Shown piece after piece: positions 16,295-24,339 of a DNA stretch of 41,306 bases (the first letter of the stretch is position 1; each line of letters starts with the position of its first letter). The position numbers were made by a program, and so were the translations under genes. The stretch comes from GCA-2723085 sp042093455 (GTDB taxonomy: Bacteria; Bacteroidota; Bacteroidia; Flavobacteriales_D; Parvicellaceae). The notes below the pieces were generated by a model, which was given only the letters and a program-made list of their open reading frames with translations, searched no databases and was not told the DNA's origin. The stretch covers positions 1 through 41,306 of the forward strand of contig JBELEU010000002.1 in the NCBI GenBank assembly GCA_042093455.1. The letters are read 5' to 3'.

Positions 16295-17578
16295 CTAATC
16301 GGTTAGGTTGTATTTTTTCTTGTATTTAAAGTAGTTTTTTTCTTGCTCATTAATTAAGTCAATCTGTCTTCCATCAATAAAAGCGTTGGTTACTTTATTT
16401 GTTAGAATATCAAGGGCATCACCTTCAGAAATAAATAGTGTAGCAGAATATCCTTTTTTAAGTTCTCCGTAATTTTTCAAACCTAAAATTTTAGCTGGTG
16501 TTTGGGTTAGTGCTTTAATTGCTAGCTCATAATCAAGACCATAACTTACTGCTGTTCCAGCTAAAAAGGGTAGATTCCTACTTTGCATTTGTTCCATATC
16601 TCCGGCATTTTGAAAACAAAATTCTACATTTTCTTTTGCTAAAATAGCAGCAGATTTGTAAGGGTTATGAATATCATTTTGTCTATATTTTGGAAGCGAA
16701 TGGACTCTTTCTAGAAGAACAGAGATTTTATTTTCTCTTAACAGAGGGGCAATCAGAATAGATTGTTGACCACCAACTATAGATATTTTCTGGAGTTTGT
16801 ATTTCTTTTTAAAAGCTATTAAGTCTTTAATTTGTCTAACATCATTGGCGTTAATATACAATCGTTTATTGCCATTGAAAATTGGTTTTAAAGCTTCAAG
16901 CCTTAAATCTATTTCAGTAGAATTGTTAATGGAGTAAGTTTGCGCTTTATCAAAAAAAGCATGCAATTGATCAAGGTTGTCAAAGTACTTTTTATCAGAG
17001 CCATTCACTTTACGATATCTTGGCCAATTCATATGCATTCCCTCATCAATGTTAATTACAGCATCTTCCCAATTCCATGCATCAAACTGAACTACTGATG
17101 AGGTTCCTGAAATAACACCCCCTCTAGGTGAAATTTGAGCTAGTAGTATACCATTAGTCCTTACCGTTGGAATAATTCTAGAATCGGTATTGAAGGAAGT
17201 TATGGTACGGACATTTGGATTGTATTTGCCTACTTCTCTATAATCTAATGTAGCTCTAACCGCACCAATTTCAAATAAACCAAGGGTAGAGTTAGTTGCT
17301 ATAAACCCTGGATAAATGTGTTTGTTTTTAGTGTGTATAACAATGTCATATGCTGTTGTATCAACATTTTGTAGTAATAAATTTTTGACAAAAGTGATAT
17401 CACCATTATCGAAGCCAATTGCAGCATCTTTAATAACTTTTCCATTCCCCAAATGTGCGGTTCCTCCAAACAGTATTATGCTTTTTGATTGAACTTCTGC
17501 TGGGCTATTTTGAGACCTAAAGCTAAGATGAAATAGCAGCAAAAATGTTAATATGTATGCTCTAATTATCAATTTCAA
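16295..17578 (-). CDS. exported amidohydrolase-like protein, probable pseudoenzyme
   Basis: This 427-residue exported protein (signal peptide about 1-22) has the composite fold of the amidohydrolase superfamily: an N-terminal beta sandwich, a TIM barrel, and an end typical of the family (ALTQTPAKILGLKNYGELKKGYSATLFIS). The metal-binding HxH after the PGFI strand is missing. The sequence there reads GFIATNSTLG, with N96 and T98 in place of the histidines. The usual C-terminal catalytic aspartate is also not evident (FCFQNAGD). It overlaps the larger amidohydrolase gene by 17 bases, so the two products are made together. A structural or regulatory partner role is my inference. Confidence 0.82.
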   Translation of the reverse strand: MKLIIRAYILTFLLLFHLSFRSQNSPAEVQSKSIILFGGTAHLGNGKVIKDAAIGFDNGDITFVKNLLLQNVDTTAYDIVIHTKNKHIYPGFIATNSTLGLFEIGAVRATLDYREVGKYNPNVRTITSFNTDSRIIPTVRTNGILLAQISPRGGVISGTSSVVQFDAWNWEDAVINIDEGMHMNWPRYRKVNGSDKKYFDNLDQLHAFFDKAQTYSINNSTEIDLRLEALKPIFNGNKRLYINANDVRQIKDLIAFKKKYKLQKISIVGGQQSILIAPLLRENKISVLLERVHSLPKYRQNDIHNPYKSAAILAKENVEFCFQNAGDMEQMQSRNLPFLAGTAVSYGLDYELAIKALTQTPAKILGLKNYGELKKGYSATLFISEGDALDILTNKVTNAFIDGRQIDLINEQEKNYFKYKKKYNLTD

Positions 17579-20500
17579 TGGTTTGATTGCATTTATGAAC
17601 TACATTGTTTTGTTTTTTTAATGGAGCTAAGGTTTGCCCTTTGCTCTTGGCTACAAGCATTTCGCTAATTATTTCAGAACGAAGTTTATTTAAATTTGCT
17701 TTTTGAGTTTGATTTTGTGTTTTATCAAATAGTAATTTCCCGTCTACATACGTTTGTTCAACTTGAGAGTATACTGATAATGGATTTCCAGTCCAAATGA
17801 CAATATCAGCGTCTTTATTTTTCTTTAAACTTCCTACTCGGTCATCAATATGTAAAAGTTTTGCAGGATTTATGGTGACTAATTTAAGAGCATCCTCTTC
17901 AGAGCACCCCCCATATTTAACCGCTTTGGCAGCTTCTTGGTTTAATCTTCTAGCCATTTCAGCATCATCAGAATTTACAGCAGTTATTATTCCCATGTTG
18001 CTTAACAAACAAGCATTATACGGAATAGCATCTCTTACTTCGTATTTATATGCCCACCAATCCGAAAAAGTTGATCCTCCCGCTCCGTGAGCTTTCATTT
18101 TATCAGCTACTTTATACCCTTCAAGAATGTGAGTAAAAGTATTGATAGTAAAGCCCATAGAATCTGCCATGTGCATTAGCATGTTGATTTCTGATTGAAC
18201 ATAAGAGTGACAGGTGATGAATCTTTTTTGATTCATTATTTCTACAAGAGCATCTAATTGAATGTCTTTTTTTGGGGCAAATACTTTTGCCTTTTTCTTT
18301 TTATCTAGAGAATTGTAGTTATCCCATTTAAGTTCATATTCTTTAGCGCGTATAAATGCATCGTAATATAGTTGCTCAACACCCATTCTAGTTTGGGGAT
18401 ATCTAATACTGTATTTGTATCCCCAATTGGATTGTTTTACATTTTCACCCAATGCAAATTTAATAAAGCCTGGAGCAGAAGATATTTTCATCTCTTCCGC
18501 ATTAGCGCCCCATCTAAACTTAATGACGGCACTTTGACCACCAATTGGATTAGCTGAACCATGAAGCAATTGAGCTGAAGTAACACCTCCCGCAAGTTGC
18601 CTGTATATGTTTACATCTTCAGGGTTTATGACATCTCCAATTCTAACTTCAGATGTAATTGCATGAGAGCCTTCATTGACTCCTCTTTCAATGGCAATAT
18701 GGGAGTGCTCATCTATAATGCCAGGAGATATATGTTTATTGGTGGCGTCAATTACAACTAGTTGATTGGTATCTGAAATTTCAATTTGTTTACCAATAGC
18801 TTTTATTACTCCATCCTTAATCCATATGTCACCAACAAATGTACCTAAGGTATCTACAGTCCATATGGTGGCATTTTTAAAGTGAGCATTACTTTTTTTA
18901 ACCTGATATGAAGGTAGATAATCTACATGCTGATTTGCAATAAATGAGATTGAGGAATCAACTTTTAATTTTAGAGTTTTCTTTTTGTCTACATGTTTTT
19001 TATTGCGAATAGCAGACCATTCAACCCATGACCCATCTTTTTTTTGTCCTGCGCCATCCCAAGAACCACTGTCAAAGTTTACCGTTCCTGAAAGAGTAAT
19101 GAAGTCGTGTGTTATAGGAAAACTAAGATTAATGGTATTTCCGCTTCTTTTTATATTAACATGTTGTTTTATTTGCTTTTTTACTTTAAAAACCTTTTTT
19201 GAATTAGAGTCAATTACAATATCTCCATTTTTAGAAATACTATCGCTAATAATGCTATAAGATAGAATTGCACTTGGCTTTTCTAGGGTTCCTTTTACTA
19301 AAAGTTCTCTTATATCTTGCTCTATATTAAGATTATATGTCCCTCTTAAATCATTGATAGGTTCTTTTTTAAGAACTGTTCTGTTTCCAAGAATCCAGTT
19401 TTCATATATGACGGTATTTTTCTTAAATAATGTGTCGTTAGTTATTATGAAGTTTGCCAAATGTCCATTTGAAAGTGTTCCACAAATTTCATTTATACCA
19501 AGCATTGTAGCGGGGCCTTCAGTAAGCGAATAATAAGCTTTATTTACAGAAAGGCCTCTGCCAATTGCAAGAGAAATATTTTTAAAAAAATCTTTTGACT
19601 TTAAAGTGTCACTTGTAATGCAAAAATTTAAATTATTATTTTCTAATAACACAAGATTACTTGGAGCAAATTTCCAATGTGTTAAATCGTTGGTGCCGAC
19701 TTTCATTGATTCATAAGGGTCACTTACATCCATTGCTTTAGGAAAATTAACGGGGACAATTATGGATGGATTTATACTTTTTAATTGTTCTATATTTTCG
19801 TACTCTTTTCCGGTACCTTTGAAAATGAATTCTAAGTCGTGTTCTTTGGCTATCTTATGTGCTCTAAAAAGATCTCTTTTGTAATCTACTGAAAAAACCT
19901 TAGGTAAATGTGCTTGCTTTAAGTAAGCTTCATAAGAAAGATTAACCGTTGTTTTGGGAGATTCTTTGTACCACTCAACATCAATAAAAAACTGACGTAA
20001 TAGAGCAATGCTTCCCATCAAAGATCTAGGATAAACTTGAGTTGAAGAGCCTTTTTGAAACGAGAAAAACGTTGCTCCTGACTCTTTTAAAATTTGCTTT
20101 TCTTTTTGATCGGTTAAGCATATTAACGCTCCATCTCCTCTTGCAATACCGTTGTTGCTATGGGAAAGAACCAACCCAAACCCCTTTTTAATATATCCGT
20201 TTGCTTTTTTGTTGTTGTATAAAAAGTTTTTCTCTGTTTTGTATTCAGGATGAATGGCTTCATTCCAGTGATAAGGCCCAGCTTTAGAAGTGTTGTATTG
20301 AGGGCTAGAAGACCATTTTTTTTTAGTAGTCTTATTTATTCCAAAATCACTATTCAACTCTATAAAAGAATGATAAATGTGCTTGCCTTTTAAATTGAAA
20401 ACAATGCTACTTTTTGGTATTTTTAATTCTTTGCCTAAAGCTATTATTTTGTCACCTTTAATTATAAGAGTTCCGTTTTGGATTGTTTCTTTTGAAGAGG

Positions 20501-20636
20501 CATGTATGGTAGCATTCTTAAATACATAAGTAGGTATGTATTTATCTGCAATTCCCTTCTTAGGAGAAAATAAATCAGATTGGGCCTTAACATTACCCAA
20601 AAACATTACAAGAATAAATAGATATATCCTTTTCAT
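17562..20636 (-). CDS. exported tandem amidohydrolase, only C-terminal half active
   Basis: This 1024-residue exported protein (signal about 1-19) contains two amidohydrolase-like units. Residues 35-425 form a degenerate unit: where the HxH should be it has FIELNSDFG (N95, D97), yet it keeps the family end GPATMLGINEICGTLSNGHLANFII. Residues 430-580 are beta-rich, including a GSWDGAGQKKDGSW loop. Residues 580-975 are a complete unit with HSH (H644, H646), H810 in ITCHSY, H836 in FTHILEG and D890 or D891 in AVNSDD. It is probably periplasmic and hydrolyses an imide, amide or peptide bond. The substrate is unknown. Confidence 0.88.
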   Translation of the reverse strand: MKRIYLFILVMFLGNVKAQSDLFSPKKGIADKYIPTYVFKNATIHASSKETIQNGTLIIKGDKIIALGKELKIPKSSIVFNLKGKHIYHSFIELNSDFGINKTTKKKWSSSPQYNTSKAGPYHWNEAIHPEYKTEKNFLYNNKKANGYIKKGFGLVLSHSNNGIARGDGALICLTDQKEKQILKESGATFFSFQKGSSTQVYPRSLMGSIALLRQFFIDVEWYKESPKTTVNLSYEAYLKQAHLPKVFSVDYKRDLFRAHKIAKEHDLEFIFKGTGKEYENIEQLKSINPSIIVPVNFPKAMDVSDPYESMKVGTNDLTHWKFAPSNLVLLENNNLNFCITSDTLKSKDFFKNISLAIGRGLSVNKAYYSLTEGPATMLGINEICGTLSNGHLANFIITNDTLFKKNTVIYENWILGNRTVLKKEPINDLRGTYNLNIEQDIRELLVKGTLEKPSAILSYSIISDSISKNGDIVIDSNSKKVFKVKKQIKQHVNIKRSGNTINLSFPITHDFITLSGTVNFDSGSWDGAGQKKDGSWVEWSAIRNKKHVDKKKTLKLKVDSSISFIANQHVDYLPSYQVKKSNAHFKNATIWTVDTLGTFVGDIWIKDGVIKAIGKQIEISDTNQLVVIDATNKHISPGIIDEHSHIAIERGVNEGSHAITSEVRIGDVINPEDVNIYRQLAGGVTSAQLLHGSANPIGGQSAVIKFRWGANAEEMKISSAPGFIKFALGENVKQSNWGYKYSIRYPQTRMGVEQLYYDAFIRAKEYELKWDNYNSLDKKKKAKVFAPKKDIQLDALVEIMNQKRFITCHSYVQSEINMLMHMADSMGFTINTFTHILEGYKVADKMKAHGAGGSTFSDWWAYKYEVRDAIPYNACLLSNMGIITAVNSDDAEMARRLNQEAAKAVKYGGCSEEDALKLVTINPAKLLHIDDRVGSLKKNKDADIVIWTGNPLSVYSQVEQTYVDGKLLFDKTQNQTQKANLNKLRSEIISEMLVAKSKGQTLAPLKKQNNVVHKCNQTIEIDN

Positions 20637-20793
20637 TAAGCATATGAAATTATAAATATTAAATTGACTAAAAGAATTTATTCTAAAATTTATTTTATTA
20701 TGGCTGCAATCATGTTTGTCTATTGTTAATCAATAGTTATTTAAGATTATATAAAAATAGTTACTCATTTTTAACATATATCCATTCATTTCA

Positions 20794-20801
20794 TAGCTTT
20801 G
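20794..20801 (+). promoter_or_regulatory. -7 promoter element of the 131-residue membrane protein gene
   Basis: TAGCTTTG is an exact TAnnTTTG match, 16 bases before the ATG at 20818, with a T run at 20767-20772 about 22 bases upstream as a poor -33. It lies in the 181-base divergent gap with the large amidohydrolase gene. I see no comparable element for the minus-strand gene there. Confidence 0.5.
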
Positions 20802-20817
20802 ACAAAAATCAAATTTC

Positions 20818-21213
20818 ATGAATGACAACATTACATTAGAATTTAAAGTTTTAGGATTTTCGATGCCAAAAATTTCTTTGGCTTATGGTTTATTTCTAAT
20901 CATTTGGGGAGTATTAATTTCATACATTTCTTCCTCTGTTTCAATAACATCTTATTTTCCTTCATTCTTAGGCGTTCCATTATTTATTTCTGGATTACTT
21001 GCAATATTAAATCCTGCTAAAAGAAAAGTTTGGATGCATATTGCTGTTGTTTTTGGACTGTTATCCGCATTAGGTGGAACAAGATTTTTTATGAAAATGA
21101 ATGACGGTCTTAATTATGCTACAGGGTCAATGTTAATGTTGTTTTTAACAGGGTCTTTATTCACTTTTTTGTGTGTGAAATCTTTTATTCATGCTCGTAA
21201 AAACAAACAATAG
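20818..21213 (+). CDS. conserved four-helix membrane protein
   Basis: I do not recognise a named family for this 131-residue protein. It has four hydrophobic segments at about residues 18-37, 45-64, 72-90 and 101-122, with short loops and a basic C-terminus (HARKNKQ), so the end is probably cytoplasmic. The second loop carries NPAKRKVWMH, and glycines are frequent in the helices. It precedes hflX by 79 bases with an inverted repeat between them. Nothing in the context fixes a role. Confidence 0.75.
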   Translation: MNDNITLEFKVLGFSMPKISLAYGLFLIIWGVLISYISSSVSITSYFPSFLGVPLFISGLLAILNPAKRKVWMHIAVVFGLLSALGGTRFFMKMNDGLNYATGSMLMLFLTGSLFTFLCVKSFIHARKNKQ

Positions 21214-21250
21214 GATCAAGTCCTAATTTTATAAACGTAAAGAACTTATA

Positions 21251-21281
21251 TTAACTCTTATTTTAAATAAATTAGAGTTAA
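21251..21281. repeat. imperfect inverted repeat upstream of hflX
   Basis: TTAACTCT (21251-21258) and AGAGTTAA (21274-21281) are perfect 8-base inverted arms, with two further pairs inside after one mismatch. The right arm ends 11 bases before the hflX ATG. The stem is AT-rich and has no following T tract on the plus strand, so it is a poor terminator. A DNA-binding site or a leader hairpin affecting hflX is possible. Confidence 0.35.
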
Positions 21282-21292
21282 CTTAATTGCTA

Positions 21293-22438
21293 ATGGGAAT
21301 AAGCACAAAAAAACACATTGAAACAGCTATTTTAATTGGGTTAGTTCAAAAAGGGCAAAATCAAAAAGAAACAGAAGATTATTTAGATGAGTTAGAATTT
21401 TTAACCCTAACATCAGGAGCTAAAACTCAGCGCAGGTTCACTCAGCGGATGGATATGGCTAATCCTACAACATTTGTTGGGAAGGGGAAATTAAATGAAA
21501 TTGCGCAATACATAAAAGAACACTGTATTGATATGGCTATTTTTGACGATGATTTAACACCGTCTCAATTAAGGAATATCGAAAAACAATTAGAGTGTAA
21601 AATATTAGATAGAAGTAATTTAATTCTAGATATTTTTGCTAGCAGAGCTAGAACAGCTCATGCAAAAACACAAGTTGAACTTGCACAATACCAATACTTA
21701 CTTCCAAGACTAACAAGAATGTGGACACACCTTGAAAGACAAAAAGGGGGGATTGGTATGAGAGGTCCTGGTGAAACTCAAATTGAAACAGATAGACGTA
21801 TTATTGGTCAAAAAATAAGTCAATTAAAACAAAAACTAGTGAAAATTGACAAGCAAAAAACAGCTCAACGTAACAATAGAGGAAGTGCTGTGAGAGTTGC
21901 TTTGGTTGGGTATACCAACGTAGGGAAATCAACTTTAATGAATGTTTTGAGTAAGTCTGATGTTTTTGCTGAGAACAAATTATTTGCTACGTTAGACACT
22001 ACAGTTCGAAAAGTAGTGCTTAATCAGATTCCTTTTTTAGTAAGTGATACAGTAGGATTTATTAGAAAACTTCCCCATCAATTAGTTGAATCGTTTAAGT
22101 CTACCCTAGACGAAGTAAGAGAAGCTGATGTATTGGTTCATGTTGTAGACCTTTCTCACCCTTTACACGAAGAGCATATGGCTGTTGTGGAAGAAACACT
22201 AAACGAGATTATAGATTCACCAAAACCTATTCTTTACTGCTTTAATAAAATTGATCAGTTTAAAAATGAAGAGCTACAGCCTATTGTTAAATCATGGCAA
22301 AGTAAAGACCAAATGAGCACTTTCATTTCAGCAGTTAAAAAACAGCATATTTCGGAGTTTAGAGAAACAATTTATCAGATAGTGAAGGACATTCATTTTA
22401 CCAGGTTTCCACATAATTCTATCACTTTAAATTACTAA
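21293..22438 (+). CDS. hflX: ribosome-associated GTPase HflX
   Basis: This 381-residue GTPase splits or rescues stalled 70S ribosomes and is often induced by stress. The N-terminal HflX domain has FVGKGKLNEI and the hallmark GGIGMRGPGETQIETDRR near residue 155. The G domain follows, with the P-loop GYTNVGKST (about 206-214), DTVGFI and NKID. The ATG at 21293 is preferred over an in-frame TTG at 21287. The C-terminal extension of E. coli HflX is short here. It is followed after 46 bases by the threonine dehydrogenase gene, which has its own -7 element. Confidence 0.95.
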   Translation: MGISTKKHIETAILIGLVQKGQNQKETEDYLDELEFLTLTSGAKTQRRFTQRMDMANPTTFVGKGKLNEIAQYIKEHCIDMAIFDDDLTPSQLRNIEKQLECKILDRSNLILDIFASRARTAHAKTQVELAQYQYLLPRLTRMWTHLERQKGGIGMRGPGETQIETDRRIIGQKISQLKQKLVKIDKQKTAQRNNRGSAVRVALVGYTNVGKSTLMNVLSKSDVFAENKLFATLDTTVRKVVLNQIPFLVSDTVGFIRKLPHQLVESFKSTLDEVREADVLVHVVDLSHPLHEEHMAVVEETLNEIIDSPKPILYCFNKIDQFKNEELQPIVKSWQSKDQMSTFISAVKKQHISEFRETIYQIVKDIHFTRFPHNSITLNY

Positions 22439-22454
22439 CTGATTACTAAATTTT

Positions 22455-22462
22455 TATTTTTG
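22455..22462 (+). promoter_or_regulatory. -7 promoter element of the threonine dehydrogenase gene
   Basis: TATTTTTG matches TAnnTTTG exactly, 22 bases before the ATG at 22485, inside the 46-base gap after hflX. A classical -33 is not evident. Confidence 0.45.
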
Positions 22463-22484
22463 TTAGAAAATCAGATCAATTAAG

Positions 22485-23438
22485 ATGGGGAAAAAATTAG
22501 TAATAGGGTCATCAGGGCAGATAGGAACAGAACTTATACTTGATCTTGTTGATACATACGGATCATCTAATGTTATTGCTACTGATATTAAAGCTACACC
22601 CCCTGATGTAATAAAGGATATTACTTTTTTTTCACTAGATGTTTTAGACAAAGACAACTTATTTAAGTTAGTAAAGGATAACAATATTGATGAAATTTAT
22701 TTACTAGCAGCCTTACTTTCTGCTATCGCTGAGCAAAAAGTTCAGCCGGCATGGAACTTAAACATGAAAGGGCTTTTTAATGTATTGGACTTGGCAAAAG
22801 AAGGACACATTAAAAAAGTATTTTGGCCAAGTTCTATCGCAATTTTTGGTGCAACATCTCCAAAAAAAATGACGCCCCAAAGAACTATATCAGAGCCATC
22901 TACCGTTTATGGTATCAGTAAACTAGCAGGTGAAAGATGGTGTGAATATTATCATAATAATTATGGTGTTGATGTGCGAAGCATAAGATATCCAGGGTTA
23001 ATAAGTTATAAAAGCGAACCAGGAGGAGGAACAACCGACTATGCTGTCGATATTTTTCATCAAGCCATTAATAAGGGTAAATATTCTTCTTTTTTAGGTC
23101 AAGATGTGCGTCTTCCAATGATGTATATGGATGATGCCATAAGAGCAACTAGAGAACTAATGCATGCAAAAGGAAGCGATATTACTATACGATCAAGCTA
23201 TAATGTTAGTGGAATGAGTTTTACCCCCAATGAGATTGGATTTGAAATTAAGAAGCACTTACCCAATTTTAAACTTGATTTTAACCCAGATTATAGAAAT
23301 AAAATTGCTTTAACTTGGCCCGAAAGTATAGACGATTCATTTGCTAATAATGATTGGAAATGGATACCTAAATTTGATTTAGAAACTACCTCTTCGATAA
23401 TGATAAAAGAAATTTCAAAACAAAAGACAGTTAAATAA
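22485..23438 (+). CDS. L-threonine 3-dehydrogenase, SDR type
   Basis: This 317-residue NAD-dependent enzyme belongs to the extended short-chain dehydrogenase family and matches the SDR-type L-threonine dehydrogenase known from Flavobacterium and Cupriavidus, unrelated to E. coli Tdh. It oxidises threonine to 2-amino-3-ketobutyrate. The Rossmann motif is GSSGQIGTE near residue 8. The catalytic triad is S-Y-K in WPSSIAIFG and STVYGISKLAGERWCEYY. RYPGLISYK, the PGGGTTDYA loop and RLPMMYMDDAIRA are characteristic of this subgroup. The usual partner, glycine C-acetyltransferase (kbl), is not in this window. Confidence 0.92.
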   Translation: MGKKLVIGSSGQIGTELILDLVDTYGSSNVIATDIKATPPDVIKDITFFSLDVLDKDNLFKLVKDNNIDEIYLLAALLSAIAEQKVQPAWNLNMKGLFNVLDLAKEGHIKKVFWPSSIAIFGATSPKKMTPQRTISEPSTVYGISKLAGERWCEYYHNNYGVDVRSIRYPGLISYKSEPGGGTTDYAVDIFHQAINKGKYSSFLGQDVRLPMMYMDDAIRATRELMHAKGSDITIRSSYNVSGMSFTPNEIGFEIKKHLPNFKLDFNPDYRNKIALTWPESIDDSFANNDWKWIPKFDLETTSSIMIKEISKQKTVK

Positions 23439-23442
23439 CCAA

Positions 23443-24339
23443 TTGTTAGTAGCAAATAAAATATTAGGTTATACAATTAAATTCACACTATTCGTTTGCT
23501 TAAATACTATTATTATAAACCCTTTTTTAAGTCAAAATGACACACTGAATCAAACTTTTGAAGGTAGGAGAAATGGATATTGGGTGATGAATGGACAGAT
23601 GAAAAAAGATACAGCCTATCATCCGTTATCTAAAGTAGAAGAAGGAGTATTTAATAAAGGAAGAAAAACAGGTGTTTGGACAAAGTATTACCCTTCTGGA
23701 TCTGTAAAAAGTAAAATCAATTATGTGAATGGTCGTTCATATGGTGATTTCGAATTGTATTTTCCAAATGGTCAGATTGAAGAAAAAGGTACTTGGCAAT
23801 CAAAAGTTTACAACGGTAAATTTGTTAGGTATTACGAAGACGGTACAATAGCTCAAGAAAAAACATTCAATAGTAAAGGTAAAACAGAGGGGAAGGTGGT
23901 ATATTATTATCCAAATGGTCAGGCAGAATTGGTTTTTGAAACTTTGAATGGAAAGGGATCAGGAGAAGCAGTAAGAAGTTGGCCAAATGGAGATGTGAAA
24001 GAGAAGATTACTTTTAATGAAAAAGGAGAGTCTTCTACAACAGGAACAATGGAAAGAAAAAACCCTCCAGTTGAAAAATCATCAGAGATAATTTCAGCCA
24101 AACAAGCAATTGAAGCAGAAGGAGAATTAAATATAGGATTTCTTCCCTCAGCAAAGGGAAAAATGCTAAAAGATGGCTATCATAAAACTTACAACGACAA
24201 TAAGGATATACTTATGGATGGAGCATTCAAGAGCGGTAAGTTATGGACGGGGAAACATTACATCTATGATGAAAACGGTTTGTTAGAACGAATTGACGTT
24301 TACAAGGAAGGAGTTTTTTCTGGAAATGGTGTATTATAA
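23443..24339 (+). CDS. exported YwqK/MORN-variant repeat protein
   Basis: This 298-residue exported protein starts with TTG at 23443, 4 bases after the dehydrogenase stop. No ATG is available before the signal peptide (about 1-31, ending FLSQ). At least five repeats of about 23 residues follow, with the pattern x-GK-x-x-G-x-W/F-x-x-Y-[YF]-P-[NS]-G, for example KGRKTGVWTKYYPSGSVK, VNGRSYGDFELYFPNGQIE and TEGKVVYYYPNGQAE. The YwqK family label covers many exported repeat proteins whose function is unknown. Its stop (TAA) and the convergent acyltransferase stop form the palindrome TTATAA. Confidence 0.82.
   Translation: MLVANKILGYTIKFTLFVCLNTIIINPFLSQNDTLNQTFEGRRNGYWVMNGQMKKDTAYHPLSKVEEGVFNKGRKTGVWTKYYPSGSVKSKINYVNGRSYGDFELYFPNGQIEEKGTWQSKVYNGKFVRYYEDGTIAQEKTFNSKGKTEGKVVYYYPNGQAELVFETLNGKGSGEAVRSWPNGDVKEKITFNEKGESSTTGTMERKNPPVEKSSEIISAKQAIEAEGELNIGFLPSAKGKMLKDGYHKTYNDNKDILMDGAFKSGKLWTGKHYIYDENGLLERIDVYKEGVFSGNGVL

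Noticed and set aside
17797..18090. Long open frames antisense to the amidohydrolase gene and similar ones at 15477-15773, 26944-27216 and 35426-35668.
   Set aside because: They lie wholly opposite clear genes, have low-complexity composition typical of antisense reading of AT-rich codons, and show no recognisable domain or own promoter.
23443..24339. A toxin-antitoxin system suggested by the YwqK family name.
   Set aside because: The protein has a signal peptide and no toxin-like gene is adjacent, so an antitoxin role is not supported.
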